Shown: positions 1-10,956 of the stretch, piece after piece | How the letters are laid out: each line of letters opens with the position of its first letter | Numbering within the stretch: position 1 is the first letter of the stretch | Assembly (NCBI RefSeq): GCF_000482325.1 | Contig: NZ_AXVA01000019.1 | Span: 1 to 64,000, forward strand | Source of the DNA: Bacillus sp. UNC438CL73TsuS30 | GTDB lineage: Bacteria > Bacillota > Bacilli > Bacillales > Cytobacillaceae | DNA length: 64,000 nt | Direction: 5' to 3' | Made by a program: the position numbers and the translations under genes | The notes under the pieces: generated by a model | Databases searched by the model: none | What the model was told of the DNA's origin: nothing | The model's input: only the letters and a program-made list of their open reading frames with translations

Positions 1-4
1 AATA

Positions 5-122
<118 letters not shown>

Positions 123-123
123 A

Positions 124-160
124 CCAAAAAAGACAACCTGTTGAAGGTTGTCTTTTTTGG
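124..160 (+). terminator. Intrinsic terminator of the rRNA operon
   Basis: A 16-bp perfect stem (124-139 with 145-160) and a 5-nt loop, ending in a T6 run inside the right arm. It directly follows the 5S 3' end. Confidence 0.9.
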
Positions 161-180
161 CGTTCGTGGGTAAAGCAATG

Positions 181-493
181 GCACATAAAAGTAATATTGC
201 GGAACATATAACTCTAAATTGAAACATAAAACAGATGAATTAGCTCATATATGGTTTAATATGGAACATAAAATTAAAAACCATTTAAAAGATAACTTTA
301 AAAAGAGCAATACACCTAATAATTCTCTATTAAGATAAAAAAGGAAATTATTGTTACTTAATCCAGGCACCTGCCTGGGTTTTTTTTTCGCCAAAAGGGT
401 ATAGAAATATAAAATGGACTAATTTTGCACATGAATTTTAAAATGGAACATAAAAAAGACAAAACGGAACATATATGATGCAACATGGAACAA
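181..493. repeat. Degenerate GGAACATA repeats, spacing about 20-21 bp
   Basis: The 405-bp gap between the rRNA terminator and yebE holds recurring copies of GGAACATAwA or close variants beginning near 181, 201, 221, 263, 445, 466 and 487. Neighbouring copies are 20-21 bp apart in two clusters (181-230 and 445-493). No reading frame is supported here apart from a possible terminator at 363-388. The function is unknown. Confidence 0.55.
363..388 (+). terminator. Possible intrinsic terminator in the gap before yebE
   Basis: CCAGGC (363-368) pairs with GCCTGG (373-378) and is followed by a T9 run at 380-388. No gene immediately upstream explains it, so it may end read-through from the rRNA operon or be the relic of a lost gene. 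Confidence 0.6.
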
Positions 494-598
494 AAATTTT
501 TAGTAAGAAAATTTTTCTCTTCATACACAATCTAGCTACTAGACCTTTGTAAAAATTGTGCTAAAGTGGGGGAAGGATATTTAAAGGGGGTAATTATT

Positions 599-1141
599 TT
601 GCTAGAGAATAGTTTCATGATGGTAGCCATAATCCTTGTTATCAATATTGTCTATGTCTCCTTTTTTACAATTAGAATGATCTTAACCTTAAAAGGACAA
701 CGGTATTTGGCTGCATTTCTCAGCATGATTGAAGTCGTTATATATGTACTGGGCCTAGGCCTAGTGTTAAATAACTTAAATGAAATCCAGAACCTTATTG
801 CATATGCTGTGGGATATGGAATCGGTGTTGTAGTCGGAATGAAAATAGAGGAAAAGCTCGCACTTGGCTATATTACTGTCAATGTAATCACAACCGAGTA
901 TGATAAAAATTTACCGGGAATACTGCGGGAAAAGGGATACGGAGTGACAAACTGGGAAGCAAACGGACTTGAAGGGGATCGGATGGCGATGCAAATCTTA
1001 ACCCCAAGAAAATTTGAATTAAAGCTCTATGATACAATCAAGAATCTAGACCCAAAAGCATTTATTATTTCGTACGAACCCAAATCCATCCATGGGGGGT
1101 TCTGGGTCAAATCTGTGAAAAGAGGGAAATTATTTTCATGA
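599..1141 (+). CDS. yebE: YebE-family membrane protein (UPF0316, DUF5698 plus DUF2179)
   Basis: About 180 residues. Three hydrophobic segments fill roughly the first 75 residues ([16 protein letters not shown], a second near [12 protein letters not shown], a third near [14 protein letters not shown]). A soluble DUF2179-type domain of about 90 residues follows, containing the GYGVT and FIISYEP blocks typical of the family. I choose the TTG at 599 because AAAGGGGG sits 8 nt before it; an in-frame GTG at 566 would be longer but lacks an SD. The family is widespread in Bacillaceae, with no firm molecular function. The gene precedes yebG and the pur operon exactly as in B. subtilis. Confidence 0.88.
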   Translation: MLENSFMMVAIILVINIVYVSFFTIRMILTLKGQRYLAAFLSMIEVVIYVLGLGLVLNNLNEIQNLIAYAVGYGIGVVVGMKIEEKLALGYITVNVITTEYDKNLPGILREKGYGVTNWEANGLEGDRMAMQILTPRKFELKLYDTIKNLDPKAFIISYEPKSIHGGFWVKSVKRGKLFS

Positions 1142-1344
1142 GTCAAAAGAGGCAGAGAAAATTGCAATTTGAAGTACAGGAAAATGAAACCATTGATGCA
1201 TGCCTAACACGAATGAAACAGCAGGGATATATCCCGATTAGAAGGCTTGAAAAGCCGATTTTTCAAGAAATTAAAAAGGGAAATGAAACCATTTATGAAC
1301 CAATCGGCCGTCAAATTGTCTTTGAAGGGCAATTTAATGAGTAA
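1138..1344 (+). CDS. yebG: YebG-like NETI-motif protein
   Basis: A small basic protein of 68 residues. It carries the NETI motif twice (around residues 16-19 and 50-53), the hallmark of the YebG family. Its ATG overlaps the yebE stop by four bases (ATGA), which implies translational coupling and a shared transcript. No transmembrane segment is seen. The function is unknown; assignment rests on the motif and on the conserved place between yebE and purE. Confidence 0.82.
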   Translation: MSQKRQRKLQFEVQENETIDACLTRMKQQGYIPIRRLEKPIFQEIKKGNETIYEPIGRQIVFEGQFNE

Positions 1345-1388
1345 AACACGAACAATATGGTGCTAACCAAATTTAATTGTTCGATATA
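1344..1388 (+). promoter_or_regulatory. Pair of PurR boxes (PurBox1 and PurBox2)
   Basis: ACACGAACAATAT (CGAAC at 1349-1353) and its inverted partner ATTGTTCGATAT (GTTCG at 1379-1383) are about 25 bp apart, just upstream of the -35 box. This is the arrangement of the two inverted CGAA-centred PurBoxes that the PurR repressor binds in Bacillus. The inferred effect is repression of pur transcription when PRPP is low or purines are plentiful. Confidence 0.8.
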
Positions 1389-1392
1389 ATGG

Positions 1393-1421
1393 TTGACAGT
1401 TATTCGATTGGAATGTAAGAT
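1393..1421 (+). promoter_or_regulatory. Sigma-A promoter of the pur operon
   Basis: A perfect -35 TTGACA (1393-1398), a 17-bp spacer and -10 TAAGAT (1416-1421). It lies between the PurR boxes and the guanine riboswitch, so the transcript would start near 1428 and carry the whole aptamer. Confidence 0.88.
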
Positions 1422-1447
1422 AAGTGTGTAGCAAATGACAAATAATC

Positions 1448-1524
1448 TTACCCTCGTATATCAATGGGAATATGGCCCATAAGTTTCTACCCAATAACCG
1501 TAAATTATTGGACTATGAGGGAAA
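1448..1524 (+). ncRNA. Purine (guanine-class) riboswitch aptamer
   Basis: It has the conserved purine aptamer core: P1 CCCTC/GAGGG (1451-1455 with 1517-1521), the loop element GGGAATATGGCCC (1466-1478), AGTTTCTACC (1482-1491), and J3/1 GACTATG (1511-1517). The specificity base in J3/1 is C, as in the xpt guanine aptamer; adenine aptamers have T. Together with the terminator at 1591-1644 it should shut off pur when guanine or hypoxanthine is bound. Confidence 0.95.
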
Positions 1525-1590
1525 GTCAATATGTTCGGCAACAATACAGTTAGGGGCGGCCCTTAACTTTGTTGACCTTTTCATCAAGAT

Positions 1591-1644
1591 GCCCGGACAA
1601 ATGGCTTTCTCTTTTAGAGGATGCTATTTGTCTGGGCTTTTTAT
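1591..1644 (+). terminator. Riboswitch-controlled terminator of the pur leader
   Basis: A 12-bp stem with one G-U pair (1591-1602 with 1626-1637), internal loop and TTTTTATTT tail, between the aptamer and purE. A competing hairpin (AGTTAGGG with CCCTTAACT, about 1549-1569) lies between aptamer and terminator. The order aptamer, alternative stem, terminator matches a transcription-attenuation OFF switch. Confidence 0.9.
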
Positions 1645-1666
1645 TTGGCTAAAAGGGGGATGCGGC

Positions 1667-2155
1667 ATGACGAAGCTTGTTGGTGTCATCATGGGAAGCA
1701 AATCAGACTGGGAAACAATGAAACATGCCTGTGAAATATTAGAAGAACTCGAAATTGCATATGAAAAAAAGGTAGTTTCTGCGCATCGGACACCAGATTT
1801 AATGTTTACCTATGCGCAAGAAGCAAGAGATAGAGGTTTAAAGGTAATTATTGCAGGAGCAGGCGGGGCGGCACATCTTCCTGGAATGGTTGCAGCAAAA
1901 ACAACGCTTCCTGTCATCGGGGTTCCGGTCCAATCAAAGGCCTTAAATGGTTTAGACTCCCTGCTTTCGATTGTGCAAATGCCGGGTGGAGTACCGGTGG
2001 CAACCGTTGCAATTGGTAAAGCTGGAGCAGTTAACGCAGGCCTTTTAGCAGCACAAATTTTATCAACAGAAGATAGAGAATTAGCAGGAAAATTAGAAGC
2101 AAGACGCCATGCAATCAAGGAAGAAGTTCTAGAAAGCGGTGAGCAGCTTGTCTAA
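1667..2155 (+). CDS. purE: N5-carboxyaminoimidazole ribonucleotide mutase PurE
   Basis: 162 residues, normal for class I PurE. It converts N5-CAIR to CAIR in IMP synthesis. The N-terminal GSKSDW motif binds the phosphate, SAHRTP carries the catalytic His, and GGAAHLPG follows. The ATG at 1667 has AAAAGGGGG 7 nt upstream; the frame is open further upstream through the terminator, but nothing supports an earlier start. First gene of the twelve-gene pur operon, overlapping purK. Confidence 0.97.
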   Translation: MTKLVGVIMGSKSDWETMKHACEILEELEIAYEKKVVSAHRTPDLMFTYAQEARDRGLKVIIAGAGGAAHLPGMVAAKTTLPVIGVPVQSKALNGLDSLLSIVQMPGGVPVATVAIGKAGAVNAGLLAAQILSTEDRELAGKLEARRHAIKEEVLESGEQLV

Positions 2156-3293
2156 CAAAATCATTTTACCGGGGTTGACAATTGGGATTATCGGTGGTGG
2201 TCAATTGGGAAGAATGATGGCCCTCTCAGCTAAGGCTCAAGGCTATCGGATTGCCGTCCTGGAACCAACAGCAGACTCCCCGTGTGGTCAAGTAGCCGAT
2301 ACAGAAGTTATCGGCGCATATGATGACCGGGAAGCAATCAGCCGCTTAGCTGAAATTAGTGATGTGATTACTTATGAATTTGAAAACATTGATGCAGATA
2401 CACTTGAATGGCTTTGTGAACGAGCGTACGTTCCACAAGGACCGAAATTGCTGACAGTTACCCAGAATCGGATTAAGGAAAAGGCGGCAATCCAGCAGGC
2501 GGGTGTTGAAGTAGCACCGTATGAAATCATTAACAGTTTAGAGGATTTATTTTTAAAAATTCAAGCAATCGGCTATCCCGCTGTGTTGAAGACGGCAAGA
2601 GGCGGCTACGACGGAAAGGGCCAGCTTGTCATAAAAGTTCAGCAGGATCTGCAAAAAGCGGAGGAACTCATCAAATTGGGTGCATGTGTGCTCGAAAAAT
2701 GGATTCCCTTTGAAAAGGAAATATCGGTTATCGTCACACGCAAGCTTGATGGGGAAACAGCGATATTCCCTGTGGCCGAAAACATCCATCAAGACAATAT
2801 ATTGCATCAAACGATTGTTCCGGCTCGCATTTCGGAAGATGTTCAAGAAAATGCAATTCAAAAGGCAAAACAAATTGCGGACTCATTAAATTTAGTCGGA
2901 ACACTTGCAGTTGAAATGTTTTTAACGTGTGATGGCACAATATATATCAATGAACTGGCACCACGGCCTCATAATTCAGGGCATTATTCGATTGAAGCCT
3001 GCGAGACGTCACAGTTTGAACAGCATGTACGTGCAATCTGCAATCTGCCTTTAGGAAGCACCGAGCTATTAAAACCAGTAGTTATGGTCAACCTATTAGG
3101 GGAGCATCTTGAAAGTATGTATGAAGAAATTCCGGGTATGAAAGACTGGAAGGTTCATCTTTACGGAAAAAAAGAACCAAAAGTAAAACGAAAAATGGGA
3201 CACGTAACGATTTTACGTGATAATGTAACAGAGGCCCTTACAGAAATTGAACAAAGCGGCATTTGGAAAGTAAAAGAAAAGATCGGAGGATAA
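2148..3293 (+). CDS. purK: 5-(carboxyamino)imidazole ribonucleotide synthase PurK (ATPase subunit)
   Basis: About 381 residues. An ATP-grasp enzyme that carboxylates AIR with bicarbonate and ATP to N5-CAIR, the substrate of PurE. Visible blocks are [13 protein letters not shown] (N-terminal dinucleotide-like fold), [13 protein letters not shown] (ATP-grasp glycine loop) and [14 protein letters not shown] (metal-binding part). The TTG at 2148 gives the B. subtilis-like N-terminus and has GGTGAG just before it; a GTG at 2139 is the alternative. It overlaps the purE end by 8 bp, so translation is probably coupled. Confidence 0.96.
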   Translation: MSNKIILPGLTIGIIGGGQLGRMMALSAKAQGYRIAVLEPTADSPCGQVADTEVIGAYDDREAISRLAEISDVITYEFENIDADTLEWLCERAYVPQGPKLLTVTQNRIKEKAAIQQAGVEVAPYEIINSLEDLFLKIQAIGYPAVLKTARGGYDGKGQLVIKVQQDLQKAEELIKLGACVLEKWIPFEKEISVIVTRKLDGETAIFPVAENIHQDNILHQTIVPARISEDVQENAIQKAKQIADSLNLVGTLAVEMFLTCDGTIYINELAPRPHNSGHYSIEACETSQFEQHVRAICNLPLGSTELLKPVVMVNLLGEHLESMYEEIPGMKDWKVHLYGKKEPKVKRKMGHVTILRDNVTEALTEIEQSGIWKVKEKIGG

Positions 3294-3296
3294 AAC

Positions 3297-4592
3297 ATGA
3301 TTGATCGTTATACTAGACCGGAAATGGGTGCTATTTGGACAGAAGAAAATCGCTTTAAGGCATGGCTTGAGGTGGAAATCCTTGCTTGCGAAGCATGGTC
3401 AGAGCTTGGTGAAATTCCGAAGGAGGATGTAAAAAAGCTTCGTGAAAATGCCTCCTTCAATATCGACCGAATTAAAGAAATTGAAGAAGAAACTAGACAC
3501 GATGTTGTAGCCTTTACCCGTGCTGTATCGGAAACTTTAGGGGAAGAACGCAAATGGGTTCATTACGGTTTAACTTCGACAGATGTGGTCGACACGGCTT
3601 TATCGTATGTTTTAAAACAGGCCAATGCGATTTTATTAAAAGATATCGAAAACTTTGTAGAAATTTTAAAGAATAAAGCACAAGAACACAAAATGACCGT
3701 TATGATGGGGCGTACCCATGGGGTTCACGCAGAACCTACTACTTTTGGTTTAAAGCTTGCCCTTTGGTATGAGGAAATGAAACGGAATCTTGATCGTTTC
3801 AAGCAAGCTGCAGCAGGTGTTGAATTTGGGAAAATTTCCGGCGCTGTAGGAACCTATGCCAATATCAACCCATTTGTTGAACAATATGTATGTGAAAAGC
3901 TTGGCATACAAAGAGCGCCAATCTCAACACAAACCCTGCAGCGTGACCGTCATGCTCACTATATGTCAACGATTGCTTTAATCGCTACCTCGATTGAAAA
4001 GTTTGCGGTTGAAGTTCGCGGCCTGCAAAAGAGTGAAACGCGTGAAGTTGAAGAATTTTTCGCAAAAGGACAAAAGGGTTCATCAGCAATGCCGCATAAG
4101 CGAAACCCAATTGGTTCTGAAAACATGACGGGAATGGCTCGCGTGATTCGCGGCTATATGTTAACAGCCTACGAAAATGTTCCATTATGGCATGAACGCG
4201 ATATTTCTCATTCATCTGCTGAAAGAGTTATTCTACCGGATGCGACAATCGCATTGAATTACATGTTGAACCGTTTCGGTAATATTATTAAAAATCTTAC
4301 AGTATATCCAGAAAATATGAAGCGCAATATGGATCGTACACTTGGATTAATTTATTCACAACGTGTATTGCTTGCGTTGATTGATAAAGGATTATCCCGT
4401 GAAGAGGCTTACGATACCGTTCAGCCAAAAGCAATGGAAGCATGGGAAAAACAAGTACCATTCCGTCAGTTAATTGAGGCTGAAACAAAAATCACCAGCC
4501 TGCTTAATGCGGAAGAAATTGGAGACTGTTTTGATTACAGCTATCACTTGCAGCATGTAGATACGATTTTTGACCGTTTAGGTTTGAACTAA
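3297..4592 (+). CDS. purB: Adenylosuccinate lyase PurB
   Basis: 431 residues. It cleaves SAICAR to AICAR plus fumarate and adenylosuccinate to AMP plus fumarate, so it serves both IMP and AMP synthesis. The fumarase/aspartase superfamily signature [10 protein letters not shown] is near residue 263, in the flexible catalytic loop. TSTDVVDTA and [10 protein letters not shown] are the other two superfamily blocks. The ATG follows CGGAGGA at 7-nt spacing, 3 bp after the purK stop. Confidence 0.97.
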   Translation: MIDRYTRPEMGAIWTEENRFKAWLEVEILACEAWSELGEIPKEDVKKLRENASFNIDRIKEIEEETRHDVVAFTRAVSETLGEERKWVHYGLTSTDVVDTALSYVLKQANAILLKDIENFVEILKNKAQEHKMTVMMGRTHGVHAEPTTFGLKLALWYEEMKRNLDRFKQAAAGVEFGKISGAVGTYANINPFVEQYVCEKLGIQRAPISTQTLQRDRHAHYMSTIALIATSIEKFAVEVRGLQKSETREVEEFFAKGQKGSSAMPHKRNPIGSENMTGMARVIRGYMLTAYENVPLWHERDISHSSAERVILPDATIALNYMLNRFGNIIKNLTVYPENMKRNMDRTLGLIYSQRVLLALIDKGLSREEAYDTVQPKAMEAWEKQVPFRQLIEAETKITSLLNAEEIGDCFDYSYHLQHVDTIFDRLGLN

Positions 4593-4668
4593 AAAAATAA
4601 GGGGCAGCAGTTAGGCCCCCCTTCTACTAATAAAATTCCCAATATTGCAAAATTTGGAGGCGTTCCTG

Positions 4669-5382
4669 ATGAAAGAACTTCTATACGAAGGAAAAGCGAA
4701 AAGAATTTATAAAACGGAAAATGACCAGGTTGTTTTAGTGGAATATAAAGATTCTGCAACTGCCTTTAACGGGCAAAAGAAAGCAGACATTACCGGTAAA
4801 GGGCGTTTAAATAATGAGATTACTAGTTTGCTATTTTTAAAGTTAAAAGAAAAGGGTATTGACTCTCATTTTATCGAACGCGTATCGGAATTAGAACAAC
4901 TTGTGAAAAAGGTTACTATTATTCCACTTGAGACAGTTGTCCGTAATGTTGCAGCAGGAAGCTTTTCCAAAAGACTTGGTGTTGAAGAAGGAACGCCGTT
5001 GAAGGCTCCAATTGTTGAATTTTACTTAAAAGATGATGAACTTGGCGACCCGCTTGTTACCGTCGACCATATTCTTGAATTGAACTTAGCTACAGAAGAA
5101 GAAATCAAGGTATTAAGAGAGAAAGCCTTAGAAGTTGATGCAGTTTTATCGAGCTTTTTCGAAGAATTGGGTATTCGTCTGATTGACTTTAAATTAGAGT
5201 TTGGAAAAGACACGGATGGGCAAATCCTGCTTGCCGATGAAATATCACCTGATACCTGCAGATTGTGGGAGAAAGAGACAAATAAAAAGCTCGATAAAGA
5301 TGTATTCCGTCGGGACCTTGGAAGTTTAACAGATGCATATGAAAATATTTTAGCGAGATTGGGAGGACATCAGAATGTTTAA
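4669..5382 (+). CDS. purC: SAICAR synthetase PurC
   Basis: 237 residues. It joins CAIR and aspartate with ATP to give SAICAR. N-terminal [11 protein letters not shown] and the later [11 protein letters not shown] block are family hallmarks. The ATG at 4669 has TTGGAGG 8 nt upstream; an upstream in-frame start at 4645 is unsupported. A GC-rich hairpin (around 4601-4620, no T-run) lies in the 76-bp gap after purB, the largest gap inside the operon, and may affect message stability. Confidence 0.97.
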   Translation: MKELLYEGKAKRIYKTENDQVVLVEYKDSATAFNGQKKADITGKGRLNNEITSLLFLKLKEKGIDSHFIERVSELEQLVKKVTIIPLETVVRNVAAGSFSKRLGVEEGTPLKAPIVEFYLKDDELGDPLVTVDHILELNLATEEEIKVLREKALEVDAVLSSFFEELGIRLIDFKLEFGKDTDGQILLADEISPDTCRLWEKETNKKLDKDVFRRDLGSLTDAYENILARLGGHQNV

Positions 5383-5629
5383 AGTAAAGGTATTTGTCAC
5401 GTTAAGAGAAAGTGTATTAGACCCGCAAGGAAAGGCAGTAACAAATTCTTTAAACTCTTTAAACTACAAGGAAGTAGCCGATGTCCGAATCGGTAAATAT
5501 ATGGAGTTAACAATTGAAAAGTCTGACCGTGATATTCATGAAGTGATCAATGAGATTTGCACAAACCTTTTAGCAAACCCGGTTATTGAAGATTACCGTT
5601 ATGAGGTAGAGGAGTGTGTGGTCCAGTGA
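5375..5629 (+). CDS. purS: Phosphoribosylformylglycinamidine synthase subunit PurS
   Basis: 84 residues, the usual size. PurS is the small non-catalytic subunit that docks PurQ onto PurL and is thought to help channel ammonia. The sequence begins [20 protein letters not shown], the family signature. It overlaps the purC end by 8 bp and the purQ start by 4 bp, so the three subunits are made in a coupled way. Confidence 0.96.
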   Translation: MFKVKVFVTLRESVLDPQGKAVTNSLNSLNYKEVADVRIGKYMELTIEKSDRDIHEVINEICTNLLANPVIEDYRYEVEECVVQ

Positions 5630-6309
5630 AATTTGCGGTAATCGTTTTTCCAGGATCAAACTGTGATATTGACATGTTTCACGCGATTAAAGATGAACTT
5701 GGGGAAGAAGTTGAATACGTTTGGCATGATACAGAAAGCCTAGATGAGTTTGATGGAATTTTACTTCCAGGCGGCTTTTCATACGGAGATTATTTGCGCT
5801 CAGGAGCCATTGCCCGATTCAGTAATGTTATGAAAGAGGTTGTGAAGGCGGCAAGAGCTGGCAAGCCGGTTATGGGTGTTTGTAACGGATTTCAAATTCT
5901 TTTGGAAGCAGGCCTGCTTCCGGGAGCAATGAGACGAAACGCGAGTTTATCCTTTATTTGTAAGCAAGTTGAATTAAAGGTTGAAAACAATCATACGATG
6001 TTTACTTCTGATTTAGCTGCAGGAGAAACCATCACGATTCCAGTTGCACATGGTGAAGGAAATTACTATTGCGACGAGGAAACGCTGGCAAAGCTAAAGG
6101 CCAATAACCAAATCGTTTTTACCTACCAGGAAAATCCGAACGGAAGCTTAGAAAACATCGCTGGTATAATAAACGAAAAAGGTAATGTATTAGGTATGAT
6201 GCCGCACCCGGAAAGAGCTGTGGATGCTCTTTTAGGCAGTGCTGACGGGCTAAAATTGTTTCAATCGATTGTAAAGACTTGGAGGGAAGCACATGTTGTT
6301 AACGCGTGA
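5626..6309 (+). CDS. purQ: Phosphoribosylformylglycinamidine synthase subunit PurQ (glutaminase)
   Basis: 227 residues. A class I glutamine amidotransferase supplying ammonia for FGAM formation. The nucleophile is Cys86 in GVCNGFQ and the His/Glu pair lies in MPHPERA near the C-terminus. I take the GTG at 5626, which overlaps the purS stop (GTGA) and has AGAGGAG about 11 nt upstream. It overlaps purL by 17 bp. Confidence 0.96.
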   Translation: MKFAVIVFPGSNCDIDMFHAIKDELGEEVEYVWHDTESLDEFDGILLPGGFSYGDYLRSGAIARFSNVMKEVVKAARAGKPVMGVCNGFQILLEAGLLPGAMRRNASLSFICKQVELKVENNHTMFTSDLAAGETITIPVAHGEGNYYCDEETLAKLKANNQIVFTYQENPNGSLENIAGIINEKGNVLGMMPHPERAVDALLGSADGLKLFQSIVKTWREAHVVNA

Positions 6310-8518
6310 ACCAAATCCGAATGAGATTAAAGCGGAAAAAGTATATCAGCAAATGGGTTTGTCCGATGAAGAATTTGCGTTGGTTGAAAAAATCCTTGGA
6401 CGCACGCCAAATTATACAGAAACAGGCTTATTTTCGGTTATGTGGTCTGAACACTGCAGCTACAAAAATTCCAAGCCAGTATTGAAAAAATTCCCGATTA
6501 CAGGTGAGCGTGTACTTCAGGGCCCTGGGGAAGGGGCAGGTATCGTTGATATCGGTGATGATCAGGCGGTTGTGTTTAAAATTGAAAGTCATAACCATCC
6601 TTCAGCTATCGAGCCTTACCAAGGCGCAGCAACAGGTGTCGGCGGGATTATCCGTGACGTATTTTCAATGGGGGCACGTCCAATTGCAATGCTAAATTCT
6701 CTTCGTTTTGGAGAGTTAGATTCAGCACGTGTCCGCTATTTATTTAAAGAAGTTGTCGCTGGGATTGCCGGATACGGCAACTGTATCGGAATTCCAACCG
6801 TAGGCGGCGAAATTCAATTTGATCCATGCTATGAAGGAAATCCATTAGTCAATGCAATGTGTGTTGGTCTAATTGACCATAAGGATATTAAAAAAGGTCA
6901 GGCACATGGTGAAGGCAACACGGTGATGTATGTCGGTGCAAAAACAGGCCGTGATGGAATTCATGGTGCCACATTTGCTTCCGAAGAATTGACAGAACAA
7001 TCTAGTGAAGACCGCCCAGCTGTACAGGTTGGCGATCCATTTATGGAGAAGCTGCTATTAGAAGCATGCTTAGAACTTATTCACTCCGATGCCCTTGTAG
7101 GAATTCAGGATATGGGAGCAGCAGGCTTAGTAAGTTCTTCCGCTGAAATGGCAAGTAAAGCCGGAATGGGAATTGAAATGAACTTGGATCTTGTTCCACA
7201 GCGTGAAACAGGAATGACTCCGTATGAAATGATGTTATCTGAATCGCAAGAACGGATGCTCATTGTCGTGAAGAAGGGCAGAGAGCAAGAAATCGTAGAC
7301 CTTTTTAAAAAATATGAATTAGAAGCAGTTGCCATTGGTAAGGTTACAAGTGATAAACAGCTCCGCTTACTTCATAACGGAGAAGTTGTCGCAGATGTAC
7401 CTGCTGATGCATTAGCCGAGGATGCACCGGTTTATCATAAACCATCAAAAGAACCGAGTTATTTTGCAGAATACCAAGCAATGGAGAATGAAATTCCTCA
7501 AGTGGAGGATTTGAAAGAAACGCTATTAAACCTTTTAAGTCAGCCAACGATTGCCAGCAAGGAATGGGTTTATGAGCAGTATGACCATATGGTCCGGACA
7601 AATACGGTTGTATCACCAGGCTCGGACGCAGCGGTAGTCAGAATTCGCGGTACACGTAAAGCATTGGCCATGACAACGGATTGTAATTCACGTTATGTAT
7701 ATTTAGATCCGGAAATAGGCGGAAAAATTGCTGTTGCTGAAGCAGCCCGCAATATTGTTTGCTCAGGAGCCGAACCATTAGCTATTACCGATAACTTAAA
7801 TTTCGGTAACCCGGAAAAGCCTGAAGTTTTCTGGCAGATTGAAAAGGCAGCAGACGGCATGAGTGAAGCTTGCCGTGTTCTTGAGACACCGGTCATTGGT
7901 GGAAACGTCTCTTTATATAACGAAACAAGCGGAACAGCCATTTATCCAACACCGGTTGTTGGAATGGTCGGTTTAGTAACGGATCTTGATCATATTACAA
8001 CTCAAAATTTTAAAAACGGCGGAGATTTAATTTATCTTGTCGGAGAAACAAAAGACGAGTTTGGCGGTAGTGAGCTGCAAAAACTATTGAACGGAAAAGT
8101 ATTTGGCCGTGCCCCAGAGTTGAACGTTAAGATTGAGAAAGAAAGACAAAATAAAGTGCTCGCAGCAATCCGTGCGGGAGCGGTTGAATCAGCTCATGAC
8201 CTTTCTGAAGGCGGCCTAGGAGTAGCTTTAGCAGAATGCCTTTTTGCTGACAAGCAGCTTGGAGCAGAAGTGAGTATCACAGGAAATGCAGTATCAGCTT
8301 TGTTTAGTGAAACACAATCTCGTTTTCTATTAACAGTGAAAAGAGAAAATCAAACAGAGTTTGAGCGTTTAGTAGATGCAAAATTGATTGGGGAAGTAAC
8401 CGAAACAGCAACATTACAGGTATCAGGCGATAACGGCTTTGTATTTGAAGCTTCGGTGAACGAATTAAAAGCTGCTTGGAAAGGAGCTATCCCATGCTTG
8501 CTGAAATCAAGGGATTAA
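6293..8518 (+). CDS. purL: Phosphoribosylformylglycinamidine synthase subunit PurL
   Basis: 741 residues, the short Gram-positive form that needs separate PurS and PurQ. It uses ATP and ammonia to convert FGAR to FGAM. Visible are the N-terminal [12 protein letters not shown] block, the substrate loop [19 protein letters not shown], and two repeated AIRS-type halves (the second starts near [13 protein letters not shown]). The ATG follows TGGAGGGAAG. It overlaps the purF start by 25 bp. Confidence 0.97.
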   Translation: MLLTREPNPNEIKAEKVYQQMGLSDEEFALVEKILGRTPNYTETGLFSVMWSEHCSYKNSKPVLKKFPITGERVLQGPGEGAGIVDIGDDQAVVFKIESHNHPSAIEPYQGAATGVGGIIRDVFSMGARPIAMLNSLRFGELDSARVRYLFKEVVAGIAGYGNCIGIPTVGGEIQFDPCYEGNPLVNAMCVGLIDHKDIKKGQAHGEGNTVMYVGAKTGRDGIHGATFASEELTEQSSEDRPAVQVGDPFMEKLLLEACLELIHSDALVGIQDMGAAGLVSSSAEMASKAGMGIEMNLDLVPQRETGMTPYEMMLSESQERMLIVVKKGREQEIVDLFKKYELEAVAIGKVTSDKQLRLLHNGEVVADVPADALAEDAPVYHKPSKEPSYFAEYQAMENEIPQVEDLKETLLNLLSQPTIASKEWVYEQYDHMVRTNTVVSPGSDAAVVRIRGTRKALAMTTDCNSRYVYLDPEIGGKIAVAEAARNIVCSGAEPLAITDNLNFGNPEKPEVFWQIEKAADGMSEACRVLETPVIGGNVSLYNETSGTAIYPTPVVGMVGLVTDLDHITTQNFKNGGDLIYLVGETKDEFGGSELQKLLNGKVFGRAPELNVKIEKERQNKVLAAIRAGAVESAHDLSEGGLGVALAECLFADKQLGAEVSITGNAVSALFSETQSRFLLTVKRENQTEFERLVDAKLIGEVTETATLQVSGDNGFVFEASVNELKAAWKGAIPCLLKSRD

Positions 8519-9906
8519 ATGAAGAGTGCGGAGTTTTTGGAGTTTGGGGACATCAAGACGCGGCTCAGCTTGCTTATTACGCACTTCACAGTCTGCAGCA
8601 CCGCGGACAAGAAGGTACCGGCATTGTTGTAACAGATGGTAAAGCACTTAAAGGTGTAAAAGGTGAAGGACTGGTTACGGAAATTTTTACTGCCGATGCA
8701 ATGAAAGAATTAACAGGGAACGGGGCAATTGGTCACGTGCGTTATGCAACTGCTGGGGGCGGAGGATATGAAAATGTTCAGCCCCTGCTGTTCCATTCCC
8801 AAGTTGGAAGTCTTGCCCTTGCACACAATGGAAATCTCGTTAATGTGAATTCGCTTAAACATCAGCTGGAATCACAGGGAAGTATTTTTCAAACAAGTTC
8901 AGATACAGAGGTCTTGGCTCACTTGATGAAAAGAAGCGGTTATTCTGAATTGAAAGATCAGGCAAAAAACGCACTTTCCATGCTAAAAGGGGCTTATGCC
9001 TACCTGATTATGACGGAAACAGAATTATTAGTTGCGCTTGATCCGCATGGATTACGGCCCTTATCGCTTGGCTGCCTTGGCGATGCTTATGTAGTAGCAT
9101 CGGAAACCTGTGCATTTGATGTCATTGGAGCGGAATATATCCGTGATGTTATGCCGGGAGAACTGCTCATCATTAATGATAATGGTATTGTCTCAGAACA
9201 ATTTGCGGTGAGTTCTACAAAAGCTATTTGTATGATGGAATATATTTATTTTTCAAGACCTGATAGTGATATTCAAGGAATCAATGTTCATACAGCTCGG
9301 AAAAACCTTGGAAAGCAATTATTTAAAGAAGCCCCGATTGAAGCGGATGTTGTAACAGGGGTACCCGATTCAAGCATCTCTGCTGCGATTGGTTATGCGG
9401 AAGCCTCGGGTATTCCATACGAAATGGGGTTAATTAAAAACCGTTATGTCGGCAGAACGTTTATTCAGCCCTCACAATCGTTACGTGAGCAAGGGGTTAA
9501 AATGAAACTTTCGCCGGTTCGCGGAGTTGTGGAAGGAAAACGGGTTGTCATGGTTGATGATTCAATCGTCCGCGGTACGACTAGCAGACGCATTGTCACC
9601 ATGCTAAAAGATGCTGGAGCGACAGAAGTCCATGTTGTGATCAGCTCGCCGCCAATAAAAAATCCATGTTTCTATGGAATTGATACATCAACAAAGGAAG
9701 AATTGATTGCTTCCGATAAATCAGTTGAGGAAATCAGAGAACTGATAGGAGCCGATTCGCTTACCTTCTTAAGCGTTGAAGGGATGGTTGAAGCAATTGG
9801 TAAAAAAGATGCGAACGGAACAGGCGGGTATTGCCTAGGCTGCTTTACAGGAAATTACCCGACAGAAATTTATCCGGATACACTTCAATACTATTACCAA
9901 AAGTAG
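8494..9906 (+). CDS. purF: Amidophosphoribosyltransferase PurF
   Basis: 470 residues. It commits PRPP to purine synthesis by transferring the glutamine amide. An 11-residue propeptide ([11 protein letters not shown]) precedes the catalytic Cys12, as in B. subtilis. Cys residues for the oxygen-sensitive 4Fe-4S cluster are seen in AICMMEY, NPCFYG and YCLGCF. The PRPP loop is [13 protein letters not shown]. The ATG at 8494 has AAAGGAG 8 nt upstream and matches the propeptide; an in-frame TTG at 8476 does not. Confidence 0.97.
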   Translation: MLAEIKGLNEECGVFGVWGHQDAAQLAYYALHSLQHRGQEGTGIVVTDGKALKGVKGEGLVTEIFTADAMKELTGNGAIGHVRYATAGGGGYENVQPLLFHSQVGSLALAHNGNLVNVNSLKHQLESQGSIFQTSSDTEVLAHLMKRSGYSELKDQAKNALSMLKGAYAYLIMTETELLVALDPHGLRPLSLGCLGDAYVVASETCAFDVIGAEYIRDVMPGELLIINDNGIVSEQFAVSSTKAICMMEYIYFSRPDSDIQGINVHTARKNLGKQLFKEAPIEADVVTGVPDSSISAAIGYAEASGIPYEMGLIKNRYVGRTFIQPSQSLREQGVKMKLSPVRGVVEGKRVVMVDDSIVRGTTSRRIVTMLKDAGATEVHVVISSPPIKNPCFYGIDTSTKEELIASDKSVEEIRELIGADSLTFLSVEGMVEAIGKKDANGTGGYCLGCFTGNYPTEIYPDTLQYYYQK

Positions 9907-9921
9907 ATAGGGGGAACTGTC

Positions 9922-10956
9922 GTGGCAAATGCATATAAAGAAGCGGGAGTAAACATCGAAGCAGGCTATGAGGCGGTTGAACGAATGAAAAAGCATGTTC
10001 AAAAAACAGCAAGGACCGGAGTATTGGGCGGTTTAGGCGGTTTTGGGGGCATGTTTGACCTATCTGCGCTTCAATTAAAAGAGCCCGTCCTCGTGTCGGG
10101 AACGGACGGAGTCGGAACCAAGCTGATGCTTGCTTTTATGATGGATAAGCACGATACAATCGGCATTGATGCGGTAGCAATGTGTGTGAATGACATTGTG
10201 GTCCAAGGAGCAGAGCCTTTGTATTTTCTTGACTACATTGCCTGTGGAAAGGCTGTGCCTGAGAAGATTGAGGCAATTGTAAAAGGAATCGCGGATGGCT
10301 GTGAACAGGCAGGATGTGCCTTGATTGGCGGAGAAACGGCAGAGATGCCTGGTTTGTACAATGAATCGGAATATGATTTAGCAGGATTTTCAGTAGGGGC
10401 TTGTGAAAAAACACAATTGATTACAGGTGAAGCGATTAAGCCTGGGGATGTTCTTATCGGTTTGGCATCAAGTGGAATCCATAGCAATGGCTATTCTCTT
10501 GTTCGCAAGGTTTTTGCTGATCGGTCTTTATCAGAGTATGTTGATGAACTTGGCTGTACATTAGGGGAAGAACTATTAAAGCCAACAAAAATCTATGTGA
10601 AATCAATTTTATCAGCTTTGAAAAAATTCAACTTAAAGGGAATGGCTCATATTACCGGCGGTGGTTTTATCGAGAATATCCCAAGAATGCTCCCAGAGGG
10701 ACTTGGTGCGGAAATTCAGGAACAAAGTTTTAACATTCCACCTGTGTTCAAACTGATGGAATCTGTTGGACAAATTCACCGGCAGGAGATGTATAATATC
10801 TTTAATATGGGAATTGGTATGGTGATTGCAGTAGACCAGACGATTGCTTCTGATGTGCTTGAACATTTTGGGCAATGCGGTGAAACAGCTTATGAAATCG
10901 GGATTGTAACCGAAACGGATGGAATTAGCATCATCCCGGCTGGAGGAAGAAAATGA
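9922..10956 (+). CDS. purM: Phosphoribosylaminoimidazole synthetase PurM (AIR synthetase)
   Basis: 344 residues. It closes the imidazole ring, FGAM plus ATP to AIR. The family blocks [15 protein letters not shown] and [11 protein letters not shown] are present, as is the C-terminal [15 protein letters not shown]. The GTG start follows AGGGGGA at about 6-nt spacing. The end overlaps purN by 4 bp (ATGA). Confidence 0.97.
   Translation: MANAYKEAGVNIEAGYEAVERMKKHVQKTARTGVLGGLGGFGGMFDLSALQLKEPVLVSGTDGVGTKLMLAFMMDKHDTIGIDAVAMCVNDIVVQGAEPLYFLDYIACGKAVPEKIEAIVKGIADGCEQAGCALIGGETAEMPGLYNESEYDLAGFSVGACEKTQLITGEAIKPGDVLIGLASSGIHSNGYSLVRKVFADRSLSEYVDELGCTLGEELLKPTKIYVKSILSALKKFNLKGMAHITGGGFIENIPRMLPEGLGAEIQEQSFNIPPVFKLMESVGQIHRQEMYNIFNMGIGMVIAVDQTIASDVLEHFGQCGETAYEIGIVTETDGISIIPAGGRK

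Noticed and set aside
1472..1666. N-terminal extension of purE
   Set aside because: It would run through the riboswitch and terminator and has no RBS; the ATG at 1667 has a strong one and gives the family length.
2553..2873. Long antisense frames inside the pur genes
   Set aside because: They lie fully inside well-identified genes, lack RBSs, and show no family features.
4601..4620. Terminator between purB and purC
   Set aside because: A GGGGC/GCCCC hairpin exists but no T-run follows; the operon continues.
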